Source: Methylopila sp. M107 (GTDB lineage: Bacteria > Pseudomonadota > Alphaproteobacteria > Rhizobiales > Methylopilaceae). From it: DNA of 64,000 nt. This document shows, piece after piece, positions 37,550-47,595 of the stretch (the first letter of the stretch is position 1; the number at the start of each line of letters is the position of its first letter). The translations under genes were made by a program, and so were the position numbers. The stretch is taken from the NCBI RefSeq assembly GCF_000384475.1, contig NZ_ARWB01000001.1, positions 1,032,022-1,096,021 of the forward strand, written 5' to 3'. The notes below the pieces were generated by a model. That model did not search any database. It was not told the origin of the DNA and was given only the letters and a program-made list of their open reading frames with translations.

Positions 37550-38668
37550 GTGAGCAAAATCCCCTTCCGCATCGCCGCGACCGACGGCGCCGCGCGCACC
37601 GGCGCGCTGTCGTTTCCGCGCGGCGACATCCGCACGCCGGCCTTCATGCCGGTCGGCACCGCCGCGACCGTGAAGGCCATGACGGTCGAGCAGGTGGCCT
37701 CCACCGGCGCGGACGTGGTGCTCGGCAACGTCTACCACCTGATGCTGCGCCCCGGCGCGGAGCGGGTCGCGTCGCTCGGCGGCCTGCATCATTTCATGCG
37801 CTGGGATCGTCCGATCCTGACCGACAGCGGCGGCTTCCAGGTCATGTCGCTCTCGGCGCTTCGAAAGCTCGACAAGGACGGGGTGACGTTCCAGTCGCAC
37901 ATCGACGGCTCGACCCATCGGCTCACCCCTGAGCGCTCCGTCGAGATCCAGCGCCTGCTCGGCGCCGACGTCACCATGCAATTCGACGAATGCGTGCGCC
38001 TCCCCGCGCCGCGCGACGACGTCGAGCGCGCGATGCGGCTCTCGCTCGCCTGGGCCGAGCGCTCCAAGGCGGCGTTCGGGAGCCCCGAGGGCCGGGCGCT
38101 GTTCGGCATCGTGCAGGGCGGCGATCTCGCGGACCTGCGCCGGATTTCGGCCAAAAGCCTCGTCGACATCGGCTTCGACGGCTACGCGGTCGGCGGGCTC
38201 GCGGTCGGAGAGCCGCAGGACGTGATGCTCGCCATGCTGGACGAGACCGTTCCCGAACTGCCGGCGGACCGGCCGCGCTATCTGATGGGGGTCGGCACGC
38301 CGGACGACATCCTGAAATCGATCGCGCGCGGGATCGACATGTTCGACTGCGTGATGCCGACCCGCGCCGGCCGCCATGGTCAGGCCTTCACGCGGTTCGG
38401 CAAGGTCAACCTTAAGAACGCCCGCTTCGCCGACGACCCGAGGCCGCTCGACGAGGAGAGCGATTGCCCGGCCGCGCGCGACTATTCGCGGGCCTATCTG
38501 CACCACCTCGTGAAGTGCGGCGAGATTCTTGGCATGACGCTGCTGAGCTGGGCCAACATCGCCTATTACCAGCAGCTGACGGCGGACGCGCGGGCCGCGA
38601 TCGCCGGCGGCCGCTTCGCGGATTTCGCCGCCGCCGCGTCGGCGGGCTGGACGAGGGGCCTCGACTGA
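37550..38668 (+). CDS. tgt: tRNA-guanine transglycosylase
   Basis: A 372-residue TIM-barrel enzyme with GTG start. Active-site motifs are [17 protein letters not shown] and the zinc-binding region near [17 protein letters not shown]. It exchanges guanine-34 of four tRNAs for preQ1, the step before QueA. Length and motifs are normal. Confidence 0.97.
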   Translation: MSKIPFRIAATDGAARTGALSFPRGDIRTPAFMPVGTAATVKAMTVEQVASTGADVVLGNVYHLMLRPGAERVASLGGLHHFMRWDRPILTDSGGFQVMSLSALRKLDKDGVTFQSHIDGSTHRLTPERSVEIQRLLGADVTMQFDECVRLPAPRDDVERAMRLSLAWAERSKAAFGSPEGRALFGIVQGGDLADLRRISAKSLVDIGFDGYAVGGLAVGEPQDVMLAMLDETVPELPADRPRYLMGVGTPDDILKSIARGIDMFDCVMPTRAGRHGQAFTRFGKVNLKNARFADDPRPLDEESDCPAARDYSRAYLHHLVKCGEILGMTLLSWANIAYYQQLTADARAAIAGGRFADFAAAASAGWTRGLD

Positions 38669-38712
38669 CGCGGCGTTCGGTCGGGCGACGTGAGCGAGAC
38701 TGTCAGATTGCG

Positions 38713-38824
38713 CGTCATTCCGGCTGAAGCGGAGCGGAACGCCGGAATCCAGATACGCACGCGTTCCTGATAATGGCGGCGACCGTCAGGGATCTGGATC
38801 CCGGCCCTTCGGCCGGGATGACGG
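38713..38824. repeat. Dispersed palindromic repeat, family C
   Basis: An imperfect inverted element between tgt and the secretion genes. It begins CGTCATTCCGGCTGAAGCGG and ends with a GGATCTGGATCCCGGCCC / TTCGGCCGGGATGACGG complement of the start. This sequence type (CGTCATTCCGG...CCGGGATGACGG) is widespread in alphaproteobacterial intergenic regions. The rest of the gap to 38987 is AT-richer near 38860-38900 and probably holds the promoter of the type I secretion operon. Confidence 0.8.
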
Positions 38825-38987
38825 TTTCGCTTGAAGCGGTCAGGCTTTAGCAATCCGTCTGAATTGTAATTCAACGAGAAATATCGCGGTAAGTTGCGGT
38901 AAAGAACGTGAGTTTCGCGGCGTGGCGCATCTGCGCGCGGCCTTGCTCGTGTAGCCTTGTGCAGAAGCCGAGAGTTGAGTGGAGCGC

Positions 38988-40730
38988 ATGGCGCGGGCAG
39001 AGCCGAAAGGGCCGGGGGTCGAGATCCTCCGCAGGGTGCGGAGCGAACTCAATTCCGCGATCGGCCTGCTGGCGGTGTTCTCGATCGCGATCAACCTGCT
39101 GCTGCTCGTGCCGTCGATCTACATGATGCAGGTCTACGACCGCGTGCTGCGCTCGGGCGTAGTGGAGACGCTGGTCTACATCACGCTGATGGCGGCCGGC
39201 GCGATCGCGGTCTACGCTTGGCTCGAGGCGCTGCGCCTGCGCGCGCTCGCCCGCGTCGGCGAGTGGATCGAGGACACGCTGTTCGAGCCCGTCTTCGCCG
39301 CCGCCATGTCGGCGGAGCGCGGCATGATCAAGCTCGGCGCGCAGGACGGCGCGCCGTTCAACGACCTGCGCACCGTGCGAGGCTTCCTGGCGGGCCCCAC
39401 CCTGGCCTCGCTCTGCGACGTGCCGTGGATGCCGCTGTTCCTGTTCGGCTGCACGCTGATCCACCCCTATCTCGGGCTGCTCGGCCTCGTCTTCGCGGTT
39501 CTGATCATCGCGCTCGCGCTGATCAACGACCGGCTGACGAAACCCGCCGCCGAGAAGGTCGCGCAGGGCCACGCCGAGGCGCAGCGCGTGCTGGCGGAGG
39601 CCGCGCGCAACGTCGACACCGTCTCGGCGATGGGCATGGGGCGGCCGCTCGCCAGGAAGGCGAGCGAGGCGAATGCGCTCTCCATGGCGCTGCTCGCGGA
39701 AGCGACCGACCGCGGCGCGACGATGACCGGCTCCGGCAAGTTTTTGCGGGTGGTCGCGCAGATCTGCACGCTGGCGCTCGGCGCATGGCTCGTGCTGGGC
39801 GGCCACATCACGCCGGGCGGCATGATCGCGAGCTCGATCCTGCTGTCGCGCGCGCTCGCGCCGCTCGACCAGTCGATCGCGGCCTGGCGCGGCCTGCAGC
39901 AGTGCCGGCTCGCCTGGGGCCGCATCAAGGACCTGCTGAACGCCGCGGGCCGCACGATCGAGGACCCGATCGCGCTGCCGACGCCCGAGGGCAAGCTCAC
40001 GATCGAGGGCGTCACGATCCTCACCCCCGCACGCGACAAGGCGATCCTCGCCAATGTCTCGCTCGCCGTCGCGCCGGGGCAGAGCCTCGCCTTCATCGGC
40101 CCGTCCGGCTCCGGCAAGAGCACGCTCTGCCGCGCGGTCGTCGGCAGCCGCACGCCGGAGCGCGGGGTCGTCAGGCTCGACGGCGGCGACGTGATGCTGT
40201 GGCGGGACGACCAGCGCCGCAAATATATCGGCTACCTCGCGCAAGGCACCGAGCTGTTCTCGGGCCGCGTGCGCGACGTCATCGCCCGGTTCGACATGCC
40301 GGACGACGCGGCCGTGGTCGCGGCCGCGAAGCTCGCCGGTTGCCACGACCTCATCCTGTCGCTGCCGCAGGGCTACGACACCATGCTCGCGAATGGCGGC
40401 TCGATGCTCTCCGGCGGACAGCGCCAGCGCATCGCGCTCGCCCGCGCGGTCTATGGCGAGACGCGACTCGTGGTGCTGGACGAACCCAACGCCAGCCTCG
40501 ACGGCGAAGGCGAACGCGCGCTCGTGAACTGCATTGCGGCGCTGAAAGCGCGTAAGGTCACGGTGCTGATCGTGACCCACAAGCCGGCGCTCGCCAATCT
40601 CGCGGACCGGGTCGCGGTAATGCAGAGCGGGCACGTCACGAAGCTCGGCCCCGCGACCGAGGTGCTGCGCGAGCTCGTTTCGACCGTGAAGTCCGGGGAA
40701 GTCCGCACCATTCCGGAGGCCGCCCGATGA
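38988..40730 (+). CDS. prtD: Type I secretion ABC transporter (permease/ATPase, PrtD type)
   Basis: A 580-residue fused permease and ATPase. The membrane domain has about six helices (residues 25-320, with NLLLLVPSIYMMQVYDRVLRSG typical of PrtD/HlyB-like exporters). The ATPase has Walker A GPSGSGKST, signature LSGGQRQR and Walker B VVLDEPNASLD. It lacks the N-terminal C39-like domain, which fits RTX-protein exporters. The ATG at 38988 is preferred over a GTG at 38979. It overlaps the next gene by four bases. No substrate gene is adjacent. Confidence 0.93.
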   Translation: MARAEPKGPGVEILRRVRSELNSAIGLLAVFSIAINLLLLVPSIYMMQVYDRVLRSGVVETLVYITLMAAGAIAVYAWLEALRLRALARVGEWIEDTLFEPVFAAAMSAERGMIKLGAQDGAPFNDLRTVRGFLAGPTLASLCDVPWMPLFLFGCTLIHPYLGLLGLVFAVLIIALALINDRLTKPAAEKVAQGHAEAQRVLAEAARNVDTVSAMGMGRPLARKASEANALSMALLAEATDRGATMTGSGKFLRVVAQICTLALGAWLVLGGHITPGGMIASSILLSRALAPLDQSIAAWRGLQQCRLAWGRIKDLLNAAGRTIEDPIALPTPEGKLTIEGVTILTPARDKAILANVSLAVAPGQSLAFIGPSGSGKSTLCRAVVGSRTPERGVVRLDGGDVMLWRDDQRRKYIGYLAQGTELFSGRVRDVIARFDMPDDAAVVAAAKLAGCHDLILSLPQGYDTMLANGGSMLSGGQRQRIALARAVYGETRLVVLDEPNASLDGEGERALVNCIAALKARKVTVLIVTHKPALANLADRVAVMQSGHVTKLGPATEVLRELVSTVKSGEVRTIPEAAR

Positions 40731-42076
40731 CCGACAGTTCCGACCTCCGTTCCGCCTTGCCGTCTCCCGACAGGCGCCCCGAGCGGCTGGCGACGCGGCT
40801 GCGCGGGGTCGCGCTGACCGGCGGCGTGGTGATCTTCGGCTTCATGGGCGGATTCACCGTCTGGGCCGCGAGCGCGCCGCTTTCCGCCGGCGCGGTGGTG
40901 CAGGGCGTCATCGGCCCGGAGGCGAGCCGCAAGTCCGTCCAGCATCTTGAAGGCGGCATCGTCAGCGAGATTCTCGCCCGCGACGGCGATTTCGTGAAGA
41001 AGGGCCAGCTGCTGCTGACGCTCGAGCGCGCGCAGGCGCTGGCGGCCGTCGGCCAGAGCCGCGACACGCTCTCGCGGCGCCTCGCCGAGACCGCGCGGCT
41101 CCAGGCGCAGATCGACGGCGCGAAGGAGCCCGACTTCTCCGCCGCGATCGCGGTCGACCAGGGCGACCCCGACCTCGCCGGCTTCCTGAACGGCCAGCAG
41201 GCGCTGTTCGTCTCGACGGTCCGGGGCGTGAGCGAGCAGGAGACGCTGCTGCGCACGCAGATCGCCAGGCTCGCCGAGCAGGCGGCCGGCGCGCGGGCGC
41301 GCATCGTCGGCTCGCAAGCGCAGCGCCGGCTGGTCGACGTGCAGATCGCCGACACCGAGCAGCTGATGGTCAAGGGGCTGGCCCGCAAGCCCGTGCTGCT
41401 CGACCTCCAGCGCCGCAGGTCCGAGCTCGACACCGAGATCGCCGCGCTCGAATCCGACATCAAGCGGGCGGGGATCGAGCAGGTCGAGAAGAAGATCACG
41501 CTCGACAATGCGCGCACCACCTTCCTGAACGAAAGCTCCGCCGAACTCGCCAAGGCGCGATCGGAGGCGGCGGGGCTGCAGGCGCGCCTGAGCGCAAGCG
41601 CCGACGTCCTGACCCGCACCCAGGTGCTCTCCCCCGCGACCGGCTATGTGCTGAACAACCAGGTCAAGACCGTCGGCGGCGTGGTGAGGGCCGGCGAGTC
41701 GATCATGCAGGTGGTGCCGACCGAGGGCGACCTGATCATTGAGGGCAAGGTCTCGCCGCAGGACATCCGCAACATCGAGATCGGCCTGCCTGCGCGCGTG
41801 TCGTTCACGACCTTCCCGATGCGCGACATGCCGATGCTGCCCGGGCGCGTGACCCATGTCTCGGCCGACGCCATCATGGACGAGCAGACGCAAAAGTCCT
41901 GGTACAGCGCGAAGGTCGCGGTCGACCGGTCAGCCTTCGCGGCCTATGCGCGGATCGAGGACATGAAGCCGGGTTCGCCCGTCGAGGCCTATGTCGAGGC
42001 CAAGAAGCGGGTGGCGATGGAGTATTTCCTGGAGCCGATCATCCACTCGTTCCGCAGAAGTTTTCGCGAGCAGTGA
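40727..42076 (+). CDS. prtE: Type I secretion membrane fusion protein (HlyD/PrtE family)
   Basis: A 449-residue HlyD-family protein. One N-terminal membrane segment (about 28-52) is followed by a lipoyl-like half (GPEASRKSVQHLEGGIVSEIL), long coiled-coil helices (about 105-270) and the C-terminal barrel with the family sequence VEAKKRVAMEYFLEPII. It links the ABC transporter to an outer-membrane TolC channel. The ATG overlaps the prtD stop (ATGA). Confidence 0.95.
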   Translation: MTDSSDLRSALPSPDRRPERLATRLRGVALTGGVVIFGFMGGFTVWAASAPLSAGAVVQGVIGPEASRKSVQHLEGGIVSEILARDGDFVKKGQLLLTLERAQALAAVGQSRDTLSRRLAETARLQAQIDGAKEPDFSAAIAVDQGDPDLAGFLNGQQALFVSTVRGVSEQETLLRTQIARLAEQAAGARARIVGSQAQRRLVDVQIADTEQLMVKGLARKPVLLDLQRRRSELDTEIAALESDIKRAGIEQVEKKITLDNARTTFLNESSAELAKARSEAAGLQARLSASADVLTRTQVLSPATGYVLNNQVKTVGGVVRAGESIMQVVPTEGDLIIEGKVSPQDIRNIEIGLPARVSFTTFPMRDMPMLPGRVTHVSADAIMDEQTQKSWYSAKVAVDRSAFAAYARIEDMKPGSPVEAYVEAKKRVAMEYFLEPIIHSFRRSFREQ

Positions 42077-42300
42077 GCTGGCGTCGCTGGCAAGAAGTTG
42101 CCGTTCGCATGATCGGTCGATAAATAAATATTTGCCGCACCATAAAACGTCATAGTATTCAATAGTCTAAGTCATAGCCGAATTGTAATCAGTTCCAGCT
42201 TTCGATCGACGTGCTACTGTCGAACATCGTCGGTCGATGTTTCCAAGCTCCGGCGGCTGGGAGCTGCGGCGCGCTCTCGCTTGACCCGAGGGAGCGCGCC

Positions 42301-42510
42301 ATGAGCGACAAGGGAAAGTCGTTTTCGATCATCCGATTGAATCCCGAGGAGACCGGCTGGGGCGTGGTCGACGACGCGACCGGCGCACTGGTTCATCTCG
42401 ACGGGATGGCGCTCAGGCTGACCAAGCAGCGCGCGAAAGACGTCGCGACGCAACTGAACGACGAAGCGCGCGAGAGCGGCTCCGCCGCCGACGGCGACCG
42501 CCCGTCCTGA
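42301..42510 (+). CDS. Small hypothetical protein after the type I secretion genes
   Basis: A 69-residue ORF starting MSDKGKSFSIIRLNPEETGW with no signal peptide or membrane segment. It is predicted to be a small alpha/beta protein. GAGGGAG upstream of the ATG at 42301 and a compact composition support it. It follows an AT-rich 224-bp gap (42077-42300), so it has its own promoter region. The family is not recognised. Confidence 0.55.
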   Translation: MSDKGKSFSIIRLNPEETGWGVVDDATGALVHLDGMALRLTKQRAKDVATQLNDEARESGSAADGDRPS

Positions 42511-42671
42511 CCGGCCTCGGGGCGCTTTGCGCGGACTTGCGCCGAGATCGCGGCCAAAGCAATCCGCGAGGTCGCGGCGGAACGATCGCGAGCGGCCCGA
42601 GTTGCTTTTGTCGGGGGCGACACGCCGCTTCGCGACGCGCAGTCTCGCAGCGGCTGGCAGAGGAGGCTCCG

Positions 42672-42878
42672 ATGACTCAATCCGGGCCGAACGTCCCGAA
42701 CCCAGCCGGACCGGAGATTCCGCCGCAGCCCGACCATCCTGTCGTGCCGCCTGACGGTCCCGACGAGGCGCCGGTGCAGGACCCGGACATCGTGCCAAAT
42801 CCCGACCCTGACATCGATCCGTCGATCGACGAGCCGGGGCCGTCGGAGATTCCTGTCGGGGAGCCATCGCAGATCTGA
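42672..42878 (+). CDS. Small proline/aspartate-rich hypothetical protein
   Basis: A 68-residue protein made almost entirely of Pro, Asp, Glu and Gly (for example DPDIVPNPDPDIDPSIDEPG), hence disordered and acidic. A perfect AGGAGG ribosome site lies five bases before the ATG at 42672, which supports translation. Similar low-complexity small proteins are common in Hyphomicrobiales; the function is unknown. Confidence 0.6.
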   Translation: MTQSGPNVPNPAGPEIPPQPDHPVVPPDGPDEAPVQDPDIVPNPDPDIDPSIDEPGPSEIPVGEPSQI

Positions 42879-42913
42879 CGTCGGCGGCGGCATGGCCAAT
42901 ACGGGCGAAATGG

Positions 42914-42989
42914 TGGTGAGCGCGCTGGGACTCGAACCCAGGACCTACAGATTAAAAGTCCGTTGCTCTACCAGCTGAGCTACGCGCTC
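42914..42989 (-). tRNA. tRNA-Lys (TTT)
   Basis: A 76-base cloverleaf on the minus strand. Acceptor stem GAGCGCG/CGCGCTC, discriminator A73 and encoded CCA, D arm with GCTC...GAGC, anticodon loop CTTTTAA (anticodon TTT) and T arm CTGGG-TTCGAGT-CCCAG. Confidence 0.97.
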
Positions 42990-43161
42990 GCAGCCGCGGA
43001 GGGCGCGGCGCGGGCGGACCCTAGTGGGAGGCGCGCTCCGGTTCAAGCCGGTCACGCGCGAGGCCGCCGAATTCGTTCGCCGCGAAGGGCGCGGAGCGTC
43101 GCGGCTTCCGTCATGCGCGGCGCTGTCCCCGCGACGCGGCGCGGACCGGCGCGCGGACGCA

Positions 43162-43198
43162 GAAAACAAAGATGCCCGCGCGCGCGCGGGCATCTTGA
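43162..43198 (-). terminator. Intrinsic terminator of the secreted-protein gene
   Basis: A near-perfect GC-rich palindrome (AAGATGCCCGCG with its complement CGCGGGCATCTT around a CGCG core). On the minus strand it is followed by TTTGTTTTC. It lies 50 bp beyond the stop at 43249. Confidence 0.8.
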
Positions 43199-43248
43199 TC
43201 GCCGGTCGATTCCGGCGGGCGATCGGTCTTGCGATCGACGACGCGGCT

Positions 43249-43860
43249 TCAGTCTGCGAATGAGGCGGACGAGAAGCTGATCTTCGGCTGCTTCGAGGCG
43301 GTCCCGAACAGCCCGACCTTGCCACCCTTGTGCTGGCTGTCCTTCGCGGAGCAGACGAGCTTGCCATTGTAATAGAGCGACAGCGCCGTGCCGTTCGCCA
43401 CGAATTCGATGTTCTTTTCGTCGATCAGCTTGATGTCCTTGGTGCAGAGATCGAGGAAGCTGCCGGACGCCTGCTTGAGGTCGTAGCGGGTGAACCGATA
43501 GATGCGGGCGACCGTCACCTTGCCGGTGTTCTGGATCGCGCCGATGTAACCGGACAGTCGGGGTCCGACACTGCTCGCGCGCAGGACAAGGCCCGCGAGG
43601 CTCTTCGGCGTCAGGGTCGCGACGGACGTCCGCGCCGTGACGTTCGTGAACGTCGTGTCGACGACCGACGCCACAAAGCCGCTGCCAGCCTTGTCGGGGG
43701 CGTAGGCGCCGCCCGCCACCGTCCACGAACGTCCGGCCGGAACCTGTTTGAAGTCCGCGGCGTCGGCCTGCGTGGCGAAGGTGTACTCCAAGGTTTCGGC
43801 CTGGGCCGCGCCGGTGCAGAGCACGAAGGCGGCGGCGAACGCGACGGCAAGCTTTTTCAT
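43249..43860 (-). CDS. Secreted hypothetical protein, probable jelly-roll/LamG-like fold
   Basis: A 203-residue precursor with a signal peptide ending in AAQAE. The rest is beta-rich with motifs such as LVLRASSVGPRLSGYIGAIQ, IEFVANGTALSLYYNGKLVC and KGGKVGLFGTASK. This pattern resembles concanavalin-like (LamG or DUF1080-type) domains that bind sugars. Two cysteines (in LDLCTKD and KLVCSA) may form a disulfide. It is a single-gene unit with its own terminator; the role is unknown. Confidence 0.65.
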   Translation of the reverse strand: MKKLAVAFAAAFVLCTGAAQAETLEYTFATQADAADFKQVPAGRSWTVAGGAYAPDKAGSGFVASVVDTTFTNVTARTSVATLTPKSLAGLVLRASSVGPRLSGYIGAIQNTGKVTVARIYRFTRYDLKQASGSFLDLCTKDIKLIDEKNIEFVANGTALSLYYNGKLVCSAKDSQHKGGKVGLFGTASKQPKISFSSASFAD

Positions 43861-44028
43861 CTGCTGATGCTCTGTGAACTGGGCGGCCGGAGACTGGTTG
43901 CGAGGCGATCGACTGTCAACCTTCTCCGGGCCCGATCAACGTTTCGGAGGCCTCTGAAGCGAAAGTCGTCGCGAGCCGTTGCAGATCGACGACACTCGGC
44001 GGCGCGCGTCTCGCGCGCCCGCGCGATG

Positions 44029-44259
44029 TCACGCAGCCCCGCCGGAGCCGCAGACCACGAATCGCAGGCCGACCTCAGAGGGCTCAGCGAGCAGGATCTC
44101 TCCGCCCGCCTCGCGCGCGGCGTTCGGGATGTCGATTGCGGCGAGCGGATCGTCGCTCAGCACCTCGATGGCCTCGCCCGCCGGCAGCGCGCGCAGCGCC
44201 TTGCGCGTCTTGAGGGCGGGGAGTGGGCAGCGCAGCCCGCGCAGATCGAGCGTTTTCAC
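44029..44259 (-). CDS. TusA/SirA-family sulfur carrier protein
   Basis: A 76-residue protein with the TusA signature. It starts LDLRGLRCPLPALKTRKALR, and the first cysteine of CPxP is the persulfide carrier; the single-domain size is normal. TusA passes sulfur from cysteine desulfurase to tRNA thiolation or molybdenum enzymes. Standing next to a formate dehydrogenase operon, it is a candidate sulfur donor for maturation of the molybdenum cofactor, but it is on the opposite strand. Confidence 0.85.
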   Translation of the reverse strand: MKTLDLRGLRCPLPALKTRKALRALPAGEAIEVLSDDPLAAIDIPNAAREAGGEILLAEPSEVGLRFVVCGSGGAA

Positions 44260-44467
44260 GGCCGCCCCTCGCCACCGCGCGGAGCTGCGAATCCATACAC
44301 AGCTTTGCGATGCTGCAATGCGAGGCAGCTAAGTCGCCGAACCACCGTCGGTTTTTCGCGGTCCGCCGATCTGGAACAGTTTGACTTCACGCGGTCGACG
44401 ATCATAATTTTCAATCATACGATCCGGCATGACGCCGGAATGATCCGCCAACCGGCCCGGAGGGGCC

Positions 44468-47400
44468 ATGGCGCAGCGCAGGGAGGATGCTTCCCCGATG
44501 ATCGGCGACATTTCGCGACGGCAGTTCTTGAGAACTGCAGGAGCGGGCATCGCCGGGACGACGCTCGGAGCGATGGGCTTCGGCGGCGCCGAACAGGCTT
44601 TGGCCCAATCGGTGCGGCCCTTCAAGCTCGCGAAGACGACGGAGACCCGGAACACCTGCCCGTACTGCTCGGTTGCCTGCGGCGTCATCATGTATGGCAA
44701 GGGCGACGGCACGGCCGAGAACAAGCAGGCCGTGATGCACATCGAGGGCGACCCGGACCATCCGGTGAACCGCGGCACGCTCTGCCCCAAGGGCGCCGCG
44801 CTGCTCGACTTCGTGAAGTCCGACACGCGCCTCAAATATCCGATGCAGCGCAAGCCTGGCTCCGACAAGTTCGAGCGGGTTTCGTGGGACGTGGCGCTCG
44901 ACCGCATCGCGCGGCTCATGAAGGACGACCGCGACAAGAACTTCGTCGGCCAGAACAAGGACGGCGTGACGGTCAACCGCTGGACCACGACCGGCTTCCT
45001 CGCCGCGTCCGCGACGACCAACGAGACGGCGACGCTGACCTGGAAGGTCGTGCGGTCGACCGGCATGGTGGTGTTCGACAACCAGGCGCGCGTTTGACAC
45101 GGACCGACGGTGGCGAGTCTCGCCCCAACATTCGGTCGCGGCGCGATGACGAACTCCTGGGGCGACATCGGTCATACCGATCTCGTCGTGGTGATGGGCG
45201 GCAACGCTGCGGAAGCGCATCCGTGCGGATTCAAATGGGTCGTTGAGGCGAAAGCCAATCGCGGCGCGAAACTTATCGTCGTCGATCCGCGCTTCACGCG
45301 GACGGCTTCGGTCGCGGACTTCTATTGTCCGATCCGGCCCGGCACCGACATCGCCTTCCTCGGCGGCGTCATCAAGTATCTGCTCGACAACGACAAGATC
45401 CAGCACGAATACGTCAAGAACTACACGAACGTCGCCTATCTGGTGAAGCCCGAGTTCGGCTTCTCGGAAGGGCTCTTCACGGGCTACGACGAGACGAAGC
45501 GCGGCTACGACATGTCCAACTGGGAGTACCAGCTGGGCGACGACGGCTTCGCCAAGCTCGACGTGACGCTGCAGGATCCGAACTGCGTCTTCCAGCTGAT
45601 GAAGAAGCACTTTGCGATCTACACGCCGGAGCTGGTCGAGAAGATCTGCGGTTCCCCGAAGGACAAGTTCCTGAAGGTCGCCGAGATGATCGCGACATGC
45701 TCGACGCCGACCAAGACCATGACGTCGATGTACGCGCTCGGCTGGACCCAGCATTCCAAGGGGTCGCAGAACATCCGCTGCATGGCGATGATCCAGCTGC
45801 TTCTCGGCAATATCGGCGTCCGGGGCGGCGGCATGAACGCGCTCCGCGGTCATTCCAACATCCAGGGGCTTACCGACCTCGGCCTGATGTCCAACCTGCT
45901 CCCCGGCTACATGACGATGCCGACGGAGAAGGAGCCGGACTTCAACGCCTACATGTCGACCAGAGGGTTCAAACCCTTGCGGCCGAACCAGATGAGCTTC
46001 TGGCAGAACTACAAGAAGTTCTACGTGTCGTTCGCCAAGTCCATGTGGGCCGACAAGGCGACCGCGGAGAACAACTGGGCCTATGACTGGCTGCCGAAGC
46101 TCGACGTGACCTACGACATCCTGCGCGCCTTCGACCTGATGGGTCAGGGCAAGATGACGGGCTATTTCTGCCAGGGCTTCAACCCGCTGATGACCTTCCC
46201 CAACCGGGGCAAGATCACCGAGGGGCTGTCGAAGCTGAAATTCCTCGTCACCATGGACCCGCTCGACACCGAGACCTCGCGCTTCTGGGAGAACCACGGC
46301 GAGTACAACGACGTCCGGACGGCCGACATCCAGACGGAGGTGTTCCAGCTGCCGACGAGCTGCTTCGCGGAGGACGAGGGCAGCCTCGTCAATTCCGGGC
46401 GCTGGCTGCAATGGCACTATCCGGGCCAGGAGCCGATCTTCGAGGCGAAGTTCGACACCTGGATCATGGCGCAGCTCCACCTGCGGCTGAAGGCGCTCTA
46501 CAAGACGGAAGGCGGCGCGTTCGCCGACCCGATCGTCAACCTCAACTGGCCCTACGCCAATCCGGAAGACCCGACGCCCCAGGAACTGGCGCGGGAGATG
46601 AACGGCTCGGCGCTGGGCGACGTGTTCGACCCGAAGGACGCGACCAAGGTCATCGTCCAGAAGGGCAAGCAGCTCGACGGCTTCGCGCAGCTGCGCGACG
46701 ACGGCTCCACGCAGAGCTTCTGCTGGATCTACGCCGGCTGCTGGACCGAGGCCGGCAACAACATGGCCAGGCGCGACAAGACCGACCCGGAAGGGGCGGG
46801 CCTGTCGCCGAAATGGGCCTGGGCGTGGCCGGCGAACCGCCGGATCCTCTACAACCGCGCCTCCGCGGACCCGTCCGGCAAGCCGTGGGACGACACCCGC
46901 AAGCTCGTCTACTGGACGGGCGAAAAGTGGGGCGGCATCGACGTGCCGGACTACAACCCGACCTTCAAGCCGGAGCAGGGCGTCGGGCCCTTCATCATGA
47001 ACCCGGAGGGCGTCGCACGGTTCTTCTCCCGCAAGATGATGCGGGATGGGCCGTTCCCGACCCACTACGAGCCGTTCGAGAGCCCGGTGGCGAACGCGAT
47101 CGCGCCGAAGATCCGCGGCAATCCCGCCGCGCGCATCTTCAAGGCCGACTTCGCGGCGCTCGGCTCGTCCGACAAGTACCCGTATGTCGGCACGAGCTAC
47201 CGGCTGACCGAGCACTTCCACCAGTGGACCAAGCACGTCTGGGTCAACGCGGTGCTGCAGCCGGAATTTTTCGTCGAGATCTCGGAAGAACTCGCGAAGG
47301 AGAAGGGCATCGTGAAGGGGGGCTGGGTGCGCGTCTGGTCCAACCGCGGATCGGTCAAGGCCAAGGCGGTGGTCACCAAGCGCATCAAGCCGCTGATCGT

Positions 47401-47581
47401 GGACGGCAAGCCGGTCCACGTCGTCGGCATTCCCCAGCACTGGGGATTCAAGGGCGCGGCGAAGAAGGGCATGAACCCCAATTCGCTCACCCCCTTCGTC
47501 GGAGACGCGAACATTGAGACGCCGGAATACAAGGCGTTTCTCGTCAACATCGAGGCGATCGCCTCGGGTCCAGTGGCGTGA
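44468..47581 (+). CDS. fdnG: Respiratory formate dehydrogenase alpha subunit, selenoprotein (FdnG/FdoG type)
   Basis: A 1037-residue molybdenum enzyme read through one UGA. The N terminus has a Tat signal (SRRQFLRT). The [4Fe-4S] motif is CPYCSVAC with a fourth Cys in GTLCPKG. The frame is interrupted only at codon 210 (UGA 45095-45097) within ARV-U-HGPTVASLAPTFG, exactly where E. coli FdnG has selenocysteine. After the UGA the same frame continues for over 800 codons to a normal end, and a SECIS hairpin follows at once. The enzyme oxidises formate to CO2 in the periplasm and sends electrons through FdnH and FdnI to quinone. SelA/SelB-dependent decoding genes lie in the same operon. GGAGGGG precedes the ATG. 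Confidence 0.97.
45102..45137 (+). promoter_or_regulatory. Bacterial SECIS element of fdnG
   Basis: A hairpin directly after the UGA. Basal arms GACCGA/TCGGTC and an upper stem GGCGA/TCGCC enclose the loop GTC, with an internal asymmetry below it. SelB binds the apical part of such a hairpin to bring Sec-tRNA to the paused ribosome. Sequence and spacing closely resemble the E. coli fdnG SECIS as I remember it. Confidence 0.85.
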
Positions 47582-47595
47582 GGGAGGGCTGAACC

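Noticed and set aside
43171-43198. The GC palindrome as a protein-binding operator
   Set aside because: On the minus strand it is followed by a T-rich run just beyond a gene end, so an intrinsic terminator is the simpler reading.
45095-45110. fdnG as a broken gene made of two ORFs
   Set aside because: The break is a single in-frame UGA at the known selenocysteine site with a SECIS hairpin and selAB in the operon.
44411-47440. A 1009-codon minus-strand open frame opposite fdnG
   Set aside because: Antisense shadow. The plus strand encodes a complete, motif-rich formate dehydrogenase.
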